In this document: piece after piece, positions 53,562 through 62,008 of the stretch | Layout: every line of letters begins with the position of its first letter | Position numbering within the stretch: the first letter of the stretch is position 1 | Assembly: GCA_027485855.1 (NCBI GenBank) | Contig: JAIXQD010000001.1 | Location: 579,575 to 643,574, forward strand | From: Rickettsiales bacterium | GTDB taxonomy: Bacteria > Pseudomonadota > Alphaproteobacteria > G027485855 | DNA: 64,000 bases | Direction: 5' to 3' | Notes under the pieces: generated by a model | Told to the model about the DNA's origin: nothing | Databases searched by the model: none | The model's input: the letters and a program-made list of their open reading frames with translations, nothing else | Program-made: the position numbers and the translations under genes

Positions 53562-54625
53562 GTGCCGCTTTAACCATTTTAGCCGACGAAACCGACGGCC
53601 TCAGGCGCGTATTGGTGCTGGATAAAAAACAGCAACCGCTGGATTTTTATGCCGAGCGCGTGGCGCAGCCCGACCAAGCGGGGCTTATCGACCAATGGCA
53701 ATTTATGCAAAAGCAAGGCTTGGGCGCTTTTATGCAAAATGCGCAAAATCTGCGCGGCTTTTGGCCGGAAAGTCGCAGCAAAGGCGCTGCCAGCATTTTA
53801 CAAATACGCGCCAGTGCCAAAACCGCCCTCACCTATGGCAGCGATAAAGCCCCAACCTTAACGCATAAGCTGGCCTTTGCCAGTGCGGCGCTGGCTTTGC
53901 AAACAGATATGCCCAAAGCGGTTATGCTCTCGACGCAATTGCGACTTAGCCAGCCGGATTACCAGCCACCCCTAAGCCTCACAGACTATCAACCCACACA
54001 AGGCGCTTTTGCAAAGGCCAGTTTTGTGGTGCGCCGAGGGGCGCTGGCTTTAACAGCAGCACAGCTTAAGGCCGAGGCCGAATGGCTGTTAAACCAGTCT
54101 GAAAATATTCCTATAGCCGCGCCCAGCTTGCTGCTGCGCGCCATCCGTGATTATGGCTATAGTGCGGCGGCCATTATTGTGGCCAAGGCAGCGCTGGCCA
54201 ATAATATGCCGCCAAGTTTGGCAACGCCAATACAGATAAAGCCCGAGCCGCTGGCCCCTTATGACGAGCGCATCGCCAGCTGGCAGCAGGCCGAAGTGAA
54301 GCTGCCGCAAGGCGGGCAATTTTGGCTAGAAACCACCGCACTGGGCTGGTGCATCGATATTGATTGCCCACCCGACAAAGCCGCAGACGCACTGCTGCTG
54401 GCCACCACACAGATTAAACTACGCAACCTTTCAGGCATGATTCTGATTGATTTGCCAGGTGCGCCACAAGGCAAGGCGGCCGAAAAAGCGCTGTCTGCCG
54501 CGAAAGCCGCGCTCGCCCAAGACCCAGCAGGGGCCGAAATTTATTATCAGCCGCGCTTGGGCTTGGTGCAAATTAGCCGCACGCGCCGCCATGCCAGCCT
54601 GCCCGAGGTGCTGCACCATGAGTAA
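53558..54625 (+). CDS. RNase E/G-like protein, shortened
   Basis: A 355-residue protein in the place where alphaproteobacteria carry a small RNase E/G relative. Catalytic-core resemblance is visible at 'VKLPQGGQFWLETTALGWCIDIDCP' (RNase E 'LPSGG...AIDVNSG', with the metal Asp kept) and 'LSGMILIDLPGAP' (second Asp), then 'LGLVQISRTRRH'. The S1 domain, the zinc-link and the long C-terminal scaffold are missing. It may be a specialised RNase or inactive. It overlaps maf by four bases (ATGA). Confidence 0.75.
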   Translation: MSAALTILADETDGLRRVLVLDKKQQPLDFYAERVAQPDQAGLIDQWQFMQKQGLGAFMQNAQNLRGFWPESRSKGAASILQIRASAKTALTYGSDKAPTLTHKLAFASAALALQTDMPKAVMLSTQLRLSQPDYQPPLSLTDYQPTQGAFAKASFVVRRGALALTAAQLKAEAEWLLNQSENIPIAAPSLLLRAIRDYGYSAAAIIVAKAALANNMPPSLATPIQIKPEPLAPYDERIASWQQAEVKLPQGGQFWLETTALGWCIDIDCPPDKAADALLLATTQIKLRNLSGMILIDLPGAPQGKAAEKALSAAKAALAQDPAGAEIYYQPRLGLVQISRTRRHASLPEVLHHE

Positions 54626-54631
54626 TTCACC

Positions 54632-54880
54632 ATGAATAATTCACCCAAATGCCCCATATGCAGCAAACCACCCCAGCCGCATTTGGCGCCATTTTGCAGC
54701 AAAGCCTGCGCCGACCGAGATTTACACCGTTGGCTTGCGGGCGTTTATGTTGTGCCAAGCGATGAAACGCCAGAAGCGTTGGAAGATTATCCGCAAGGCC
54801 GCTCGGAAGATAATGGGCAAGAATATAACCAAGAAATGGCACCACAAACCAGCCAACAAGACGACGAACAAGCTCGGTAA
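54632..54880 (+). CDS. yacG: YacG-type zinc protein (DNA gyrase inhibitor)
   Basis: An 82-residue protein. The zinc site is four Cys: 'KCPICSK' then 'FCSKACADRDLHRWLAG', giving C-x2-C and C-x3-C. YacG binds GyrB and blocks DNA binding. The C-terminal 30 residues are acidic and Gln-rich. The last bases overlap a hairpin terminator. Confidence 0.93.
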   Translation: MNNSPKCPICSKPPQPHLAPFCSKACADRDLHRWLAGVYVVPSDETPEALEDYPQGRSEDNGQEYNQEMAPQTSQQDDEQAR

Positions 54881-54902
54881 TGGCTGAAAACTGAGCTTTT
54901 TT
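54871..54902 (+). terminator. Rho-independent terminator overlapping the yacG stop
   Basis: AGCTCGGT and ACTGAGCT pair (one G-T pair) over an 11-base loop, followed by TTTTT. It ends the infA-maf-yacG transcript and separates it from the tRNA. Confidence 0.7.
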
Positions 54903-54907
54903 CTGTC

Positions 54908-54937
54908 TTTACAGAGACCGCCCGCCTCATCTATAAA
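54908..54937 (+). promoter_or_regulatory. Sigma70-type promoter of tRNA-Phe
   Basis: TTTACA at 54908-54913 (-35) and TATAAA at 54932-54937 (-10), 18 bases apart. The tRNA begins 22 bases after the -10 box. Confidence 0.7.
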
Positions 54938-54958
54938 GACGCTTGCCCAAAATGGCAG

Positions 54959-55034
<76 letters not shown>

Positions 55035-55040
55035 TTGGCT

Positions 55041-55131
55041 TTTCTATAGTCTTGTATAGCCTTCTATAGAGCCGAACAAATCCCGATAAAACAAAGCTTA
55101 ATCTTCTATAGTCTTCTATAGTCACCCATAG
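55041..55131. repeat. Two clusters of 10-bp-phased TTCTATAG repeats
   Basis: Cluster one (55041-55070) has TCTATAG, GTATAG and TCTATAG at 10-base steps; cluster two (55102-55131) has TTCTATAG, TTCTATAG and CCCATAG, also at 10-base steps. The period equals one helical turn, so all copies face the same side of the DNA. They start seven bases after tRNA-Phe and precede an AT-rich gene. Confidence 0.8.
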
Positions 55132-55145
55132 ACAGCGCTCGATTG

Positions 55146-55169
55146 TGTTGGCATATTTGTTGGCATATT
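55146..55169. repeat. Tandem 12-bp duplication
   Basis: TGTTGGCATATT is repeated exactly, shortly before the AT-rich gene start. Confidence 0.85.
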
Positions 55170-55198
55170 TTTCCTTGCTACAGAAACGCACCAACAAA

Positions 55199-55828
55199 AT
55201 GCTCCTAACGCCAAAACCATATCTTGGAGCCTACAAAAACAAATATTTGCGTTTGAAATTTTATAAATGCGTCAAAAAATTTTTTAAAGCCTTCGTTTTT
55301 CTTTTAGTTCTTTTTATAACAGCGAAGTTATTTTATGATGCGCGGCAGAGCGATACCACTGGTATATCGGCATCTGTTGTATTCAGTATATTTGCAATAT
55401 TGTTTAGCTGCGGCGCTTACCTGTTCACCAAGGAAAAATTTCGACTAGATTTATTTGAAAAACGCTGGGAAGTGTACACTTCTTTACTAGACTTCTGTAG
55501 TTACGCATTAAACAATGGAAATCTAAGAGAAAGAATAGAAAACAACTCCGCCAGAATCGAAGCACTAAAAGCTGCCCATCATTCATTTCGTGCTCAGGGC
55601 TGGCACAAAAGCCAAGTATTGTTTGGCAGTGATGTTCACAACCTACTCAACGATATGGATAAAACCTTTTATTGGCTTATAAGCCATCAAGAACCGCCCG
55701 AAGAAGAAGGCGAAAGAAATCAATGGGCCAAGAAGCAAGTTGAGCATCTAGATTTTATATTTACAACAATGCTAAACCTGCCGCTACACTTCAGACCTTA
55801 TATGTATTTTGGCGATTTTAAAAACTAG
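55199..55828 (+). CDS. AT-rich accessory membrane protein, unknown
   Basis: A 209-residue protein with a basic N-terminus and two hydrophobic segments (about 30-45 and 57-75). A long cytoplasmic part follows, beginning 'FRLDLFEKRWEVYTSLLDFCSYALNNGNLRERIE'. The 'FEKRWEVY' phrase occurs in poorly known membrane proteins often found in mobile regions. The gene is clearly more AT-rich than its surroundings and uses AGA and ATA codons, unlike its neighbours. Its place behind a tRNA fits acquisition by transfer. An in-frame GTG at 55145 is possible; I take the ATG at 55199. Confidence 0.65.
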   Translation: MLLTPKPYLGAYKNKYLRLKFYKCVKKFFKAFVFLLVLFITAKLFYDARQSDTTGISASVVFSIFAILFSCGAYLFTKEKFRLDLFEKRWEVYTSLLDFCSYALNNGNLRERIENNSARIEALKAAHHSFRAQGWHKSQVLFGSDVHNLLNDMDKTFYWLISHQEPPEEEGERNQWAKKQVEHLDFIFTTMLNLPLHFRPYMYFGDFKN

Positions 55829-55858
55829 CTTTTAAAAATGGCCAAGAAATAAAGCTAG
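55825..55858. terminator. Possible bidirectional hairpin between convergent genes
   Basis: CTAGCTTT and AAAGCTAG form a perfect 8-bp stem with an 18-base loop. It overlaps the stop of the AT-rich gene and abuts the stop of the gene facing it. T-runs on either side are weak. Confidence 0.4.
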
Positions 55859-56356
55859 CTATTTATCTGCCTGCAAATAATCCTGCCATGGTTGGTCGTT
55901 TATCAGTAACTGGCGGGCGACCAAGCCACCGCTCATAACTTTAAACATAATGGCAAAGCGCTGCTGGCCACTCAGCAATAACTCGTTGAGGCGTGACGCA
56001 TAGTCTTCAGGCACATAAAACTCGTGAGCGTCCGTAAGCTTTGCGTCATGGCGCGGTAAAATCAGCAGGCATGCCGTGCTTTGTGGCGCTGTCGGTTCAG
56101 CACAGGCAATACGCGACATACTATTGGGCACCGCTATGCAAACGCAATCGCCCTCATCCTTAACATCTGCTGGCATGGGCAATTTATAGCGAATAAAGTG
56201 GCCATAAAGTAAGTCGCGCGGGTCATAACCGACAATAGGTAAAGTAACCGCGGGCGCCTGCGACAGACGCCATTGCATCTGCCCCCACAGCAATATCAGC
56301 ATCACCATGGGTAAAAGCAAAACAGCCAAATGCCATTTTTTATTTATTGCTGCCAT
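55859..56356 (-). CDS. GDYXXLXY-domain membrane-anchored protein
   Basis: A 165-residue protein with an N-terminal membrane segment (about 9-25). 'LPIVGYDPRDLLYGHFIRYKLPMP' corresponds to the PxDPRDxxxGDYxxLxY motif of the family, with GHFIRY in place of GDYVxL. A Cys pair ('DCVCIAVP') and another Cys follow. Members occur beside DUF2157 proteins, as here, with a 13-base overlap. The function is unknown; a membrane complex is likely. Confidence 0.75.
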   Translation of the reverse strand: MAAINKKWHLAVLLLPMVMLILLWGQMQWRLSQAPAVTLPIVGYDPRDLLYGHFIRYKLPMPADVKDEGDCVCIAVPNSMSRIACAEPTAPQSTACLLILPRHDAKLTDAHEFYVPEDYASRLNELLLSGQQRFAIMFKVMSGGLVARQLLINDQPWQDYLQADK

Positions 56357-57477
56357 AGTTTTTGCCCTAGAAATTTTTGCAAACGCTTAAGCACAGTGCC
56401 CAACAATAGCAGAGCAATGCCGGTTACAATCAGGCCGAACCCTGTTTGCAGCAAGCTGCCAAATAGCTCTAAGTAACCAACACAAAGGCGCAAAGCGATG
56501 AACCAGAAAGCCAGATTAAACAGCCAGCGCAAATGCAGAGTTGCACCAACCCAGCCAAGATAAAGCCAATAGACGATAAAGCCCAGCATGCTGGCCAGCG
56601 CCCACTCGCCATGCGGCAAAAGCAAGGGCATAAAGCCAAGGCCAATCGATAATAAAACAAATTGCGTGAGGCGATGTTCAGGGTCGTTTAAAAGGCGCTG
56701 CCGCACCATCAACGCCCAGACTAAAAGCCCAGCGCAAGCTATAAAAAACATCTCGCGCGGAAAATAATTTTTCTGCATCTGCACCATGTCTTGGTACAAT
56801 TGATTGCTATCAACCGACCATGCCGATTGTGCCATGGTGACAAGGGCCGCAGTAAGTGCCAGCGATAAATTACGAATGGTTTGTGGCCAGACCGGCCATG
56901 CAGCCAGCCGCGAGATTGAAGCGGGCAGCAGCAATATAAACAACAGCAAGGGCAAACTTTGCAGCACGATAATAGGCGGATCAAGCTCAAACAGAACGAC
57001 AAAAACAAAAAATAGCAAACTGCAAAGCCATGCCGTCACGGTCAATTGCCACCGCGCCCAGATGAACAACATGGGCGAGGTCATCAGCAGCCACAAACCC
57101 AGCGGCTGCCAATCGGGTGCTTGCGTTTGAAACACCTGACCCAGCAAAGCAATAAATGTAAGAGTAAGGCCAAACAGCCCTAACAGCAGGGCTTCGCGCC
57201 AATTCTGTCTTGCGGGTGGGAGAGACCAAATAGCAGCGGCCACGGCACCATTCAAACATAGATGCAGCAATATTTTTGTGGCGCCACCTAAATATTGCCA
57301 ATTAGCCGCCACCAGTGACAACACCCCCAATAAAATTGCCAACACACCAATGCCGGTGGTGCCGCGCAAAAATTGCGGCAATGTGCTCTGGCTTTCAAAC
57401 TCGATGATTGCCGCAGATTGCTCGGCGGTAATGAGATTGGCATTTTGCCATTTTAGTAATTTATTTTTTAGGCGCAT
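56344..57477 (-). CDS. DUF2157-type polytopic membrane protein
   Basis: A 377-residue protein. The N-terminal 40 residues are soluble ('LLKWQNANLITAEQSAAIIEFES'), a typical start for DUF2157. About nine to ten membrane helices follow, including 'IGVLAILLGVLSLVAANWQYL' and 'TLTFIALLGQVFQTQAPDW'. It pairs with the GDYXXLXY protein downstream. A stable hairpin lies just before its ribosome-binding region. Confidence 0.8.
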   Translation of the reverse strand: MRLKNKLLKWQNANLITAEQSAAIIEFESQSTLPQFLRGTTGIGVLAILLGVLSLVAANWQYLGGATKILLHLCLNGAVAAAIWSLPPARQNWREALLLGLFGLTLTFIALLGQVFQTQAPDWQPLGLWLLMTSPMLFIWARWQLTVTAWLCSLLFFVFVVLFELDPPIIVLQSLPLLLFILLLPASISRLAAWPVWPQTIRNLSLALTAALVTMAQSAWSVDSNQLYQDMVQMQKNYFPREMFFIACAGLLVWALMVRQRLLNDPEHRLTQFVLLSIGLGFMPLLLPHGEWALASMLGFIVYWLYLGWVGATLHLRWLFNLAFWFIALRLCVGYLELFGSLLQTGFGLIVTGIALLLLGTVLKRLQKFLGQKLWQQ

Positions 57478-57491
57478 GGGCCAAAGCTAAT

Positions 57492-57516
57492 CGGCTTTAC
57501 CTTTGCTGTAAAGCCG
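57492..57516 (-). other. Perfect 9-bp stem-loop before the DUF2157 gene
   Basis: CGGCTTTAC and GTAAAGCCG pair around a 7-base loop, 14 bases upstream of the start at 57477. No T-run follows on the minus strand, so it may act on translation or stability rather than as a terminator. Confidence 0.5.
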
Positions 57517-57517
57517 C

Positions 57518-57577
57518 AATCTGTTGAGCCGTAATCTGTTGAGCCGCAATCTACTGGGCCTCAATCTACTGGGCCGC
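57518..57577. repeat. Four tandem 15-bp repeats at the rimO 3' end
   Basis: Unit AATCTGTTGAGCCGY twice, then AATCTACTGGGCCNC twice. The rimO stop codon lies within the last copy as read on the plus strand. Confidence 0.9.
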
Positions 57578-58951
57578 AACCGTGCCGTGTAAATCATAGG
57601 CATCGGCCTTGGTGATTTGCACTTGCACAATATCACCCACTTGCAAACTAGCCGCACCTTTGATTTTAACCTGACCATCAATCTCAGGCGCATCGCCTTG
57701 GCTACGGCCCAGGGCTTGCTTGCCTTTTATCTCATCGATAATAACCGGCAGCGTTTGCCCCACCTTTTGTTGCAGGCGGGCGGCACTAATGGCTTGCTGC
57801 GTTTGCATAAAGCGATGCCAGCGCTGCTCTTTAATGTCTTCCGGCACGGCGGCGGCCACATTATTGGCTTCTGCCCCCGACACCGCCTCGTAGCGGAAAC
57901 AACCGACGCGGTCGAGCTGCGCCTCTTGCAGCCATTGCAGCAGATATTCAAACTCGGCCTCGGTCTCGCCCGGAAAGCCGACAATAAAGGTTGAGCGCAA
58001 GGTCAGCTCGGGGCAAATTTTGCGCCAATTTTGCACACGCTCGAGGGTTTTTTCGCTGCTCCCGGGGCGGCGCATGCGCTTCAGCGTATCGGGGTGCGCA
58101 TGCTGAAATGGTATATCAAGATAAGGCAAAATTTTGCCACTGGCCATAAGCTCGACCGCGGCATCAACATGCGGGTAAGGATAGACATAGTGCAAGCGCA
58201 CCCAAGCGCCCAGCTCGCCCAGCTCTTTGGCTAAATCATAGAATTTGGCTTTAACCGCGCGGCCCTGCCATTGGCTTTCGGCATATTTAATATCGACACC
58301 ATAAGCGCTGGTATCTTGCGAGATCACCAGCAGCTCTTTAACGCCGGCTTTTACTAAACGCTCGGCCTCGCGCAACACATCAGCGGCGGGACGGCTGACT
58401 AAATCGCCGCGCAATTTTGGAATAATGCAAAAGCTGCAGCGGTTATTGCAGCCTTCCGAAATTTTAAGATAAGCATAATGACGCGGCGTAAGCTTAATGC
58501 CTTGCGGCGGCAATAAATCAACAAAGGGATTATGCACAGGGGGCGCCGCTTGATGCACCGCCTCTACCACGCTTTCATATTGCTGTGGGCCGGTAATGGC
58601 TAAAACATGCGGGTATTTTTCTAAGATACGCTCGGGCTCGGCACCAAGGCAGCCCGTCACAATCACCTTGCCATTTTCGGCCAAGGCCTCGCCAATCGCC
58701 GAGAGGCTCTCTTCGCGGGCGCTATCTAAAAAGCCGCAGGTATTAACAATGACCACATCTGCGCCGGCATAATCGCCAGACATCTGATAACCTTCAGCGC
58801 GCAATTGTGTGAGAATACGCTCAGAATCAACCAGCGCTTTAGGGCAGCCCAAACTCACTAAGCCGAGCTTGGGGGCGCCAGTCTTAGGGGCACCAGTCTT
58901 AGGGGCACCAGTCTTGGGGGCATCTTGTTTTACAGCGTTCTGTTTTTGCAT
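57566..58951 (-). CDS. rimO: Ribosomal protein S12 methylthiotransferase RimO
   Basis: A 461-residue radical-SAM enzyme. The N-terminal MTTase domain has '[17 protein letters not shown]', '[14 protein letters not shown]' and 'VTGCLGAEP', whose three Cys hold the auxiliary cluster. The radical-SAM Cys triad is in '[19 protein letters not shown]'. A C-terminal TRAM domain follows. RimO adds a methylthio group to an Asp of S12. The first 30 residues contain the repeat TGAPK, encoded by 15-bp repeats; these are not part of the enzyme core and vary with repeat number. Confidence 0.95.
   Translation of the reverse strand: MQKQNAVKQDAPKTGAPKTGAPKTGAPKLGLVSLGCPKALVDSERILTQLRAEGYQMSGDYAGADVVIVNTCGFLDSAREESLSAIGEALAENGKVIVTGCLGAEPERILEKYPHVLAITGPQQYESVVEAVHQAAPPVHNPFVDLLPPQGIKLTPRHYAYLKISEGCNNRCSFCIIPKLRGDLVSRPAADVLREAERLVKAGVKELLVISQDTSAYGVDIKYAESQWQGRAVKAKFYDLAKELGELGAWVRLHYVYPYPHVDAAVELMASGKILPYLDIPFQHAHPDTLKRMRRPGSSEKTLERVQNWRKICPELTLRSTFIVGFPGETEAEFEYLLQWLQEAQLDRVGCFRYEAVSGAEANNVAAAVPEDIKEQRWHRFMQTQQAISAARLQQKVGQTLPVIIDEIKGKQALGRSQGDAPEIDGQVKIKGAASLQVGDIVQVQITKADAYDLHGTVAAQ
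58872..58931. repeat. 15-bp tandem repeats at the rimO 5' end
   Basis: GGGGCRCCAGTCTTR occurs three times (58872-58916), followed by a diverged copy. It encodes the TGAPK repeats. Confidence 0.88.
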
Positions 58952-59068
58952 ATTAACTCAAGGCTCTTGTGCATTTGCGGTTATGGGCTTGTTTAGCACG
59001 GCAAATATATCGCTGTCAAAACCATCATTGCTTGCCGAATCTCGCATTTCGTTTACACTACTGCATTA

Positions 59069-60238
59069 ATGACTCTCACCGCCTTCAATATCTCCGATTT
59101 GCCGCCCGCCGCCAGCCTTCTGCCCTATCTGCAGCGCATGGAAGCTTGCCGCTGGTATAGCAATTTTGGCCCGCTTAATGTCGAGCTGGAAGAAGCTGTG
59201 GCACAGCTTTACCGCAAAGAAGATAAATCGGGCGATGCTTTGCCCATTCAAACGGTGACATTATCAAACTGCACCTTAGCGCTGGAAATTGCGCTGCGGC
59301 TTATGGTGAAGCCCACAGCCGATGGCGCCAAACGCGTGCTGATGCCCGCCATCACTTTTCCGGCTTGTCCGCAAGCGGTGCTGGCGGCCGGGGGCGAGCC
59401 TGTTTTAGCAGATGTTGATTTACAAAGCTGGCAACTGAGCCCCGCACTGGCCGCCGCGGTTCATGCGCGCACGCCGCTGGCCGCTGTAGTGCCAGTGGCC
59501 ATTTATGGCATGCCAGTGCCTTTGGCCGAGTGGGAGGCCTTTTGCCAAAAAAATAATGTGGCTCTTATTATTGATGCGGCCGCCGCGTTTGAAATTCAAG
59601 CCGTGCCAAAAACGGGGGCAGTGGTGGTGAGTATGCATGCCACCAAAGCTTTTGGTGCAGGCGAAGGCGGGTTACTGCTGACGCGTGATGCCGAATTGCG
59701 CGACGCCACAAGACGCATGAGCAATTTTGGCTTTGTCGGTCGCGAGAGCCAATCTTATGGCACCAATGCCAAATTATCTGAGTTTCATGCCGCTGTCGCT
59801 TTGGCACAACTCGCCCGCTGGCCGGAAACCAAGCGCAAACGCCGCCAACTTTTTGAAAAATTGCGCTCGGAATTACCCACCATCGCCCAGCCGCATAGTG
59901 CCTTAGGCAAAGCCGTGCCGGCATCGGTGCTTTTAGCCCTGCCCGATGGCCTCGCCCCGCTGCTTGCCGATTATTGTGCGCGCCAAAAAATTACCACACA
60001 TCGCACCTATCTGCCGCCGCTTTACCGGCATTTGCATTTTCAGCATATGCAACTGGCGAACCGTGAAGGCATCACCATAACGCCGCACAATAGTGCCGAA
60101 GCAGCACAGCATATGCCAACATGCGAAAAACTTTTGGGCAGCCTCTTGGGTGTGCCGTTTCATCCCTTTCTCAGCGCCAGCGACCTACAGACTTTAGGTC
60201 GCGCGCTCAAAGACGGACTTAAAACCTATGGCTATTAA
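59069..60238 (+). CDS. DegT/DnrJ/EryC1-family sugar aminotransferase
   Basis: A 389-residue PLP enzyme. The cofactor Lys193 is in 'VSMHATKAFGAGEGGLLLTRD' and Asp169 in 'VALIIDAAAAFE'. 'RVLMPAITFPACPQAVLAAGGEPVLADVD' is typical for the family. It would transfer an amino group onto a nucleotide-linked keto-sugar. Variants at the usual 'SFHATK' position ('SMHATK') and the shorter dimer region suggest a distinct substrate from the second aminotransferase. It opens the glycan operon. Confidence 0.88.
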   Translation: MTLTAFNISDLPPAASLLPYLQRMEACRWYSNFGPLNVELEEAVAQLYRKEDKSGDALPIQTVTLSNCTLALEIALRLMVKPTADGAKRVLMPAITFPACPQAVLAAGGEPVLADVDLQSWQLSPALAAAVHARTPLAAVVPVAIYGMPVPLAEWEAFCQKNNVALIIDAAAAFEIQAVPKTGAVVVSMHATKAFGAGEGGLLLTRDAELRDATRRMSNFGFVGRESQSYGTNAKLSEFHAAVALAQLARWPETKRKRRQLFEKLRSELPTIAQPHSALGKAVPASVLLALPDGLAPLLADYCARQKITTHRTYLPPLYRHLHFQHMQLANREGITITPHNSAEAAQHMPTCEKLLGSLLGVPFHPFLSASDLQTLGRALKDGLKTYGY

Positions 60239-60842
60239 GCTAGTAATAGCGGGTGCAGGCGGGCTTGGCCGTGAGATTGCGCTTTATGCCACAGCGCTGG
60301 GGTGGGAAGTTGTTGGCTTTATCGACGACACCAAAACACAAGACGATAAATTATTGCAGCCTATTTTAGGCGGGCTTAGCAACCATCAGCCCCGGCAAGA
60401 TTGCCAATATCTGGTGGCGATTGGCGATAGCGCCGCGCGCGCCAAAATTGCCGCACAGCTTGCCAACAAGGGCGCGCATTTTGCCACCTTGCTGCATCCG
60501 TTGAGTGTGGTGGCGCCCAGCGCCGAAATTGCCGCCGGCAGCATGATTGCGCCTTTTAGCTGCATTGGCCCCAACAGCCAAATTGGCGCGCATAGTTTAG
60601 TGAATTGTCACAGCTGCATTGGCCATGATGTGCATCTGGCCGATTATGTCACAGTAGCGCTCAATGCCTCTGTTTGCGGCTATAGCATTTTACGCGAAGG
60701 CGCTTTTGTGGCGTCAAATTGCGTGATAACGCCGCACGCCGAAATTGGCGCTTATGCTAAAATTGCCGCTGGCAGTGTGGTGTATGGCAACATCGCCGAC
60801 AAGGCCGAAGCTTTGGGCAATCCCGCCCGTACCAGAACATAA
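60228..60842 (+). CDS. NeuD/PglD-type sugar N- or O-acyltransferase
   Basis: A 204-residue protein. The N-terminal Rossmann-like domain reads 'LVIAGAGGLGREIALYATALG'. The C-terminal left-handed beta-helix has hexapeptide repeats ('IGPNSQIGAHSLVNCHSCIGHDVHLADYVTVAL') with the catalytic His in 'CIGHDV'. It probably acylates the amino group made by one of the aminotransferases, as PglD does. It overlaps the first aminotransferase by 11 bases. Confidence 0.88.
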   Translation: MAIKLVIAGAGGLGREIALYATALGWEVVGFIDDTKTQDDKLLQPILGGLSNHQPRQDCQYLVAIGDSAARAKIAAQLANKGAHFATLLHPLSVVAPSAEIAAGSMIAPFSCIGPNSQIGAHSLVNCHSCIGHDVHLADYVTVALNASVCGYSILREGAFVASNCVITPHAEIGAYAKIAAGSVVYGNIADKAEALGNPARTRT

Positions 60843-60853
60843 AAGAGCCGCCC

Positions 60854-62008
60854 ATGAGTACCAACCATATCCCCTTTAATCGCCCCTATTTTATTGGCAA
60901 AGAGCTGCTTTATATTGAAGAGGCCGTCACGAAAAACCGTCGGCTTTCGGGTGCGGGTGAGTTTACCAAACGCTGTGCTGCGTGGCTGACCCAACATTTG
61001 GGCGTGCATAAAAGCATTATCACCCACTCTTGCACCGCCGCGCTTGAGATGGCCGCTATCCTCACCGACCTTGGCCCTGGCGATGAAGTGATTATGCCCT
61101 CTTTCACTTTTAGCTCAACGGCCAATGCGGTGGTGCTGCGTGGTGCCACACCCGTATTTGTTGATATTCGTCCCGATACACTCAACATCAACGAAAATCT
61201 CATCGAACGCGCCATCACCAAAAAAACTAAAGGCATTTGGCCCATTCACTATGCCGGCTATCCCGCAAATATGAGCGCAATTATGTCGATTGCGCGCGCT
61301 CATAATATTCCCGTAGTTGAAGATGCCGCGCAAGCGCTGCTCTCGCAGCATGATGGCCGCTATATGGGCACAGTGGGCGATTTTGGCTGCTTGTCTTTTC
61401 ATGAAACCAAAAATGTTATTGCGGGCGAAGGCGGGGCCTTGCTCATAAACAACCCCACTTACGCGCACCGCGCTGAAATTATTTGGGAGAAAGGCACCAA
61501 CCGCGTTGATATGCTGCGCGGCCTTGTTGATAAATATACCTGGCTGGATATGGGCTCGTCTTATGCGCCGTCCGAGCTTATCAGCGCGTTTTTGTTAGCC
61601 CAGCTTGAACATGCCGAAAGCATTATTGCCAACCGGCGCGCCAGCCACGCGCTTTACCAGCAAAAATTAGCGCATTTGCAAAATATGATTATTTTACCAA
61701 AAGCCGATAGCGCCACGGCTGGCAATGGTCATATTTTTTATATTTTGCTGCGCACTGCCGCCGAGCGCGAAGAAATGCGTCATGCCCTCACTGCGCAAAG
61801 CATTAATGCGATTATTCATTATATCCCGCTGCATTCGGCGCCAGCTGGCTTAAAATTTTGCCGCACCGATGGCGGCACGCTGCCTATCACCGATGATTTA
61901 AGCGCGCGCTTGCTGCGCCTGCCGCTTTATTACGGCATGCAGGAAAGCGAGATTGATAGCGTGGTGCAGGCCATTGAAAACTTTTATGTCAAAAGGAAAA
62001 GCGCATGA
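60854..62008 (+). CDS. WecE/RffA-type TDP-4-keto-6-deoxyhexose transaminase
   Basis: A 384-residue PLP enzyme. 'LSGAGEFTKRCAAWLTQHLG' and 'LSFHETKNVIAGEGGALLINN' (Lys186) are hallmarks of the WecE/RffA group, which makes 4-amino-4,6-dideoxy-D-galactose on dTDP. Asp157 binds the cofactor nitrogen. Enzymes for the dTDP-glucose dehydratase steps are not in the window and may lie to the right. Confidence 0.9.
   Translation: MSTNHIPFNRPYFIGKELLYIEEAVTKNRRLSGAGEFTKRCAAWLTQHLGVHKSIITHSCTAALEMAAILTDLGPGDEVIMPSFTFSSTANAVVLRGATPVFVDIRPDTLNINENLIERAITKKTKGIWPIHYAGYPANMSAIMSIARAHNIPVVEDAAQALLSQHDGRYMGTVGDFGCLSFHETKNVIAGEGGALLINNPTYAHRAEIIWEKGTNRVDMLRGLVDKYTWLDMGSSYAPSELISAFLLAQLEHAESIIANRRASHALYQQKLAHLQNMIILPKADSATAGNGHIFYILLRTAAEREEMRHALTAQSINAIIHYIPLHSAPAGLKFCRTDGGTLPITDDLSARLLRLPLYYGMQESEIDSVVQAIENFYVKRKSA

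Noticed and set aside
57487..57693. Arg/Leu-rich frame at the end of rimO
   Set aside because: It is the 15-bp repeat read in another frame (repeating PSRLR/LNRLR), overlapping rimO, with no independent evidence.
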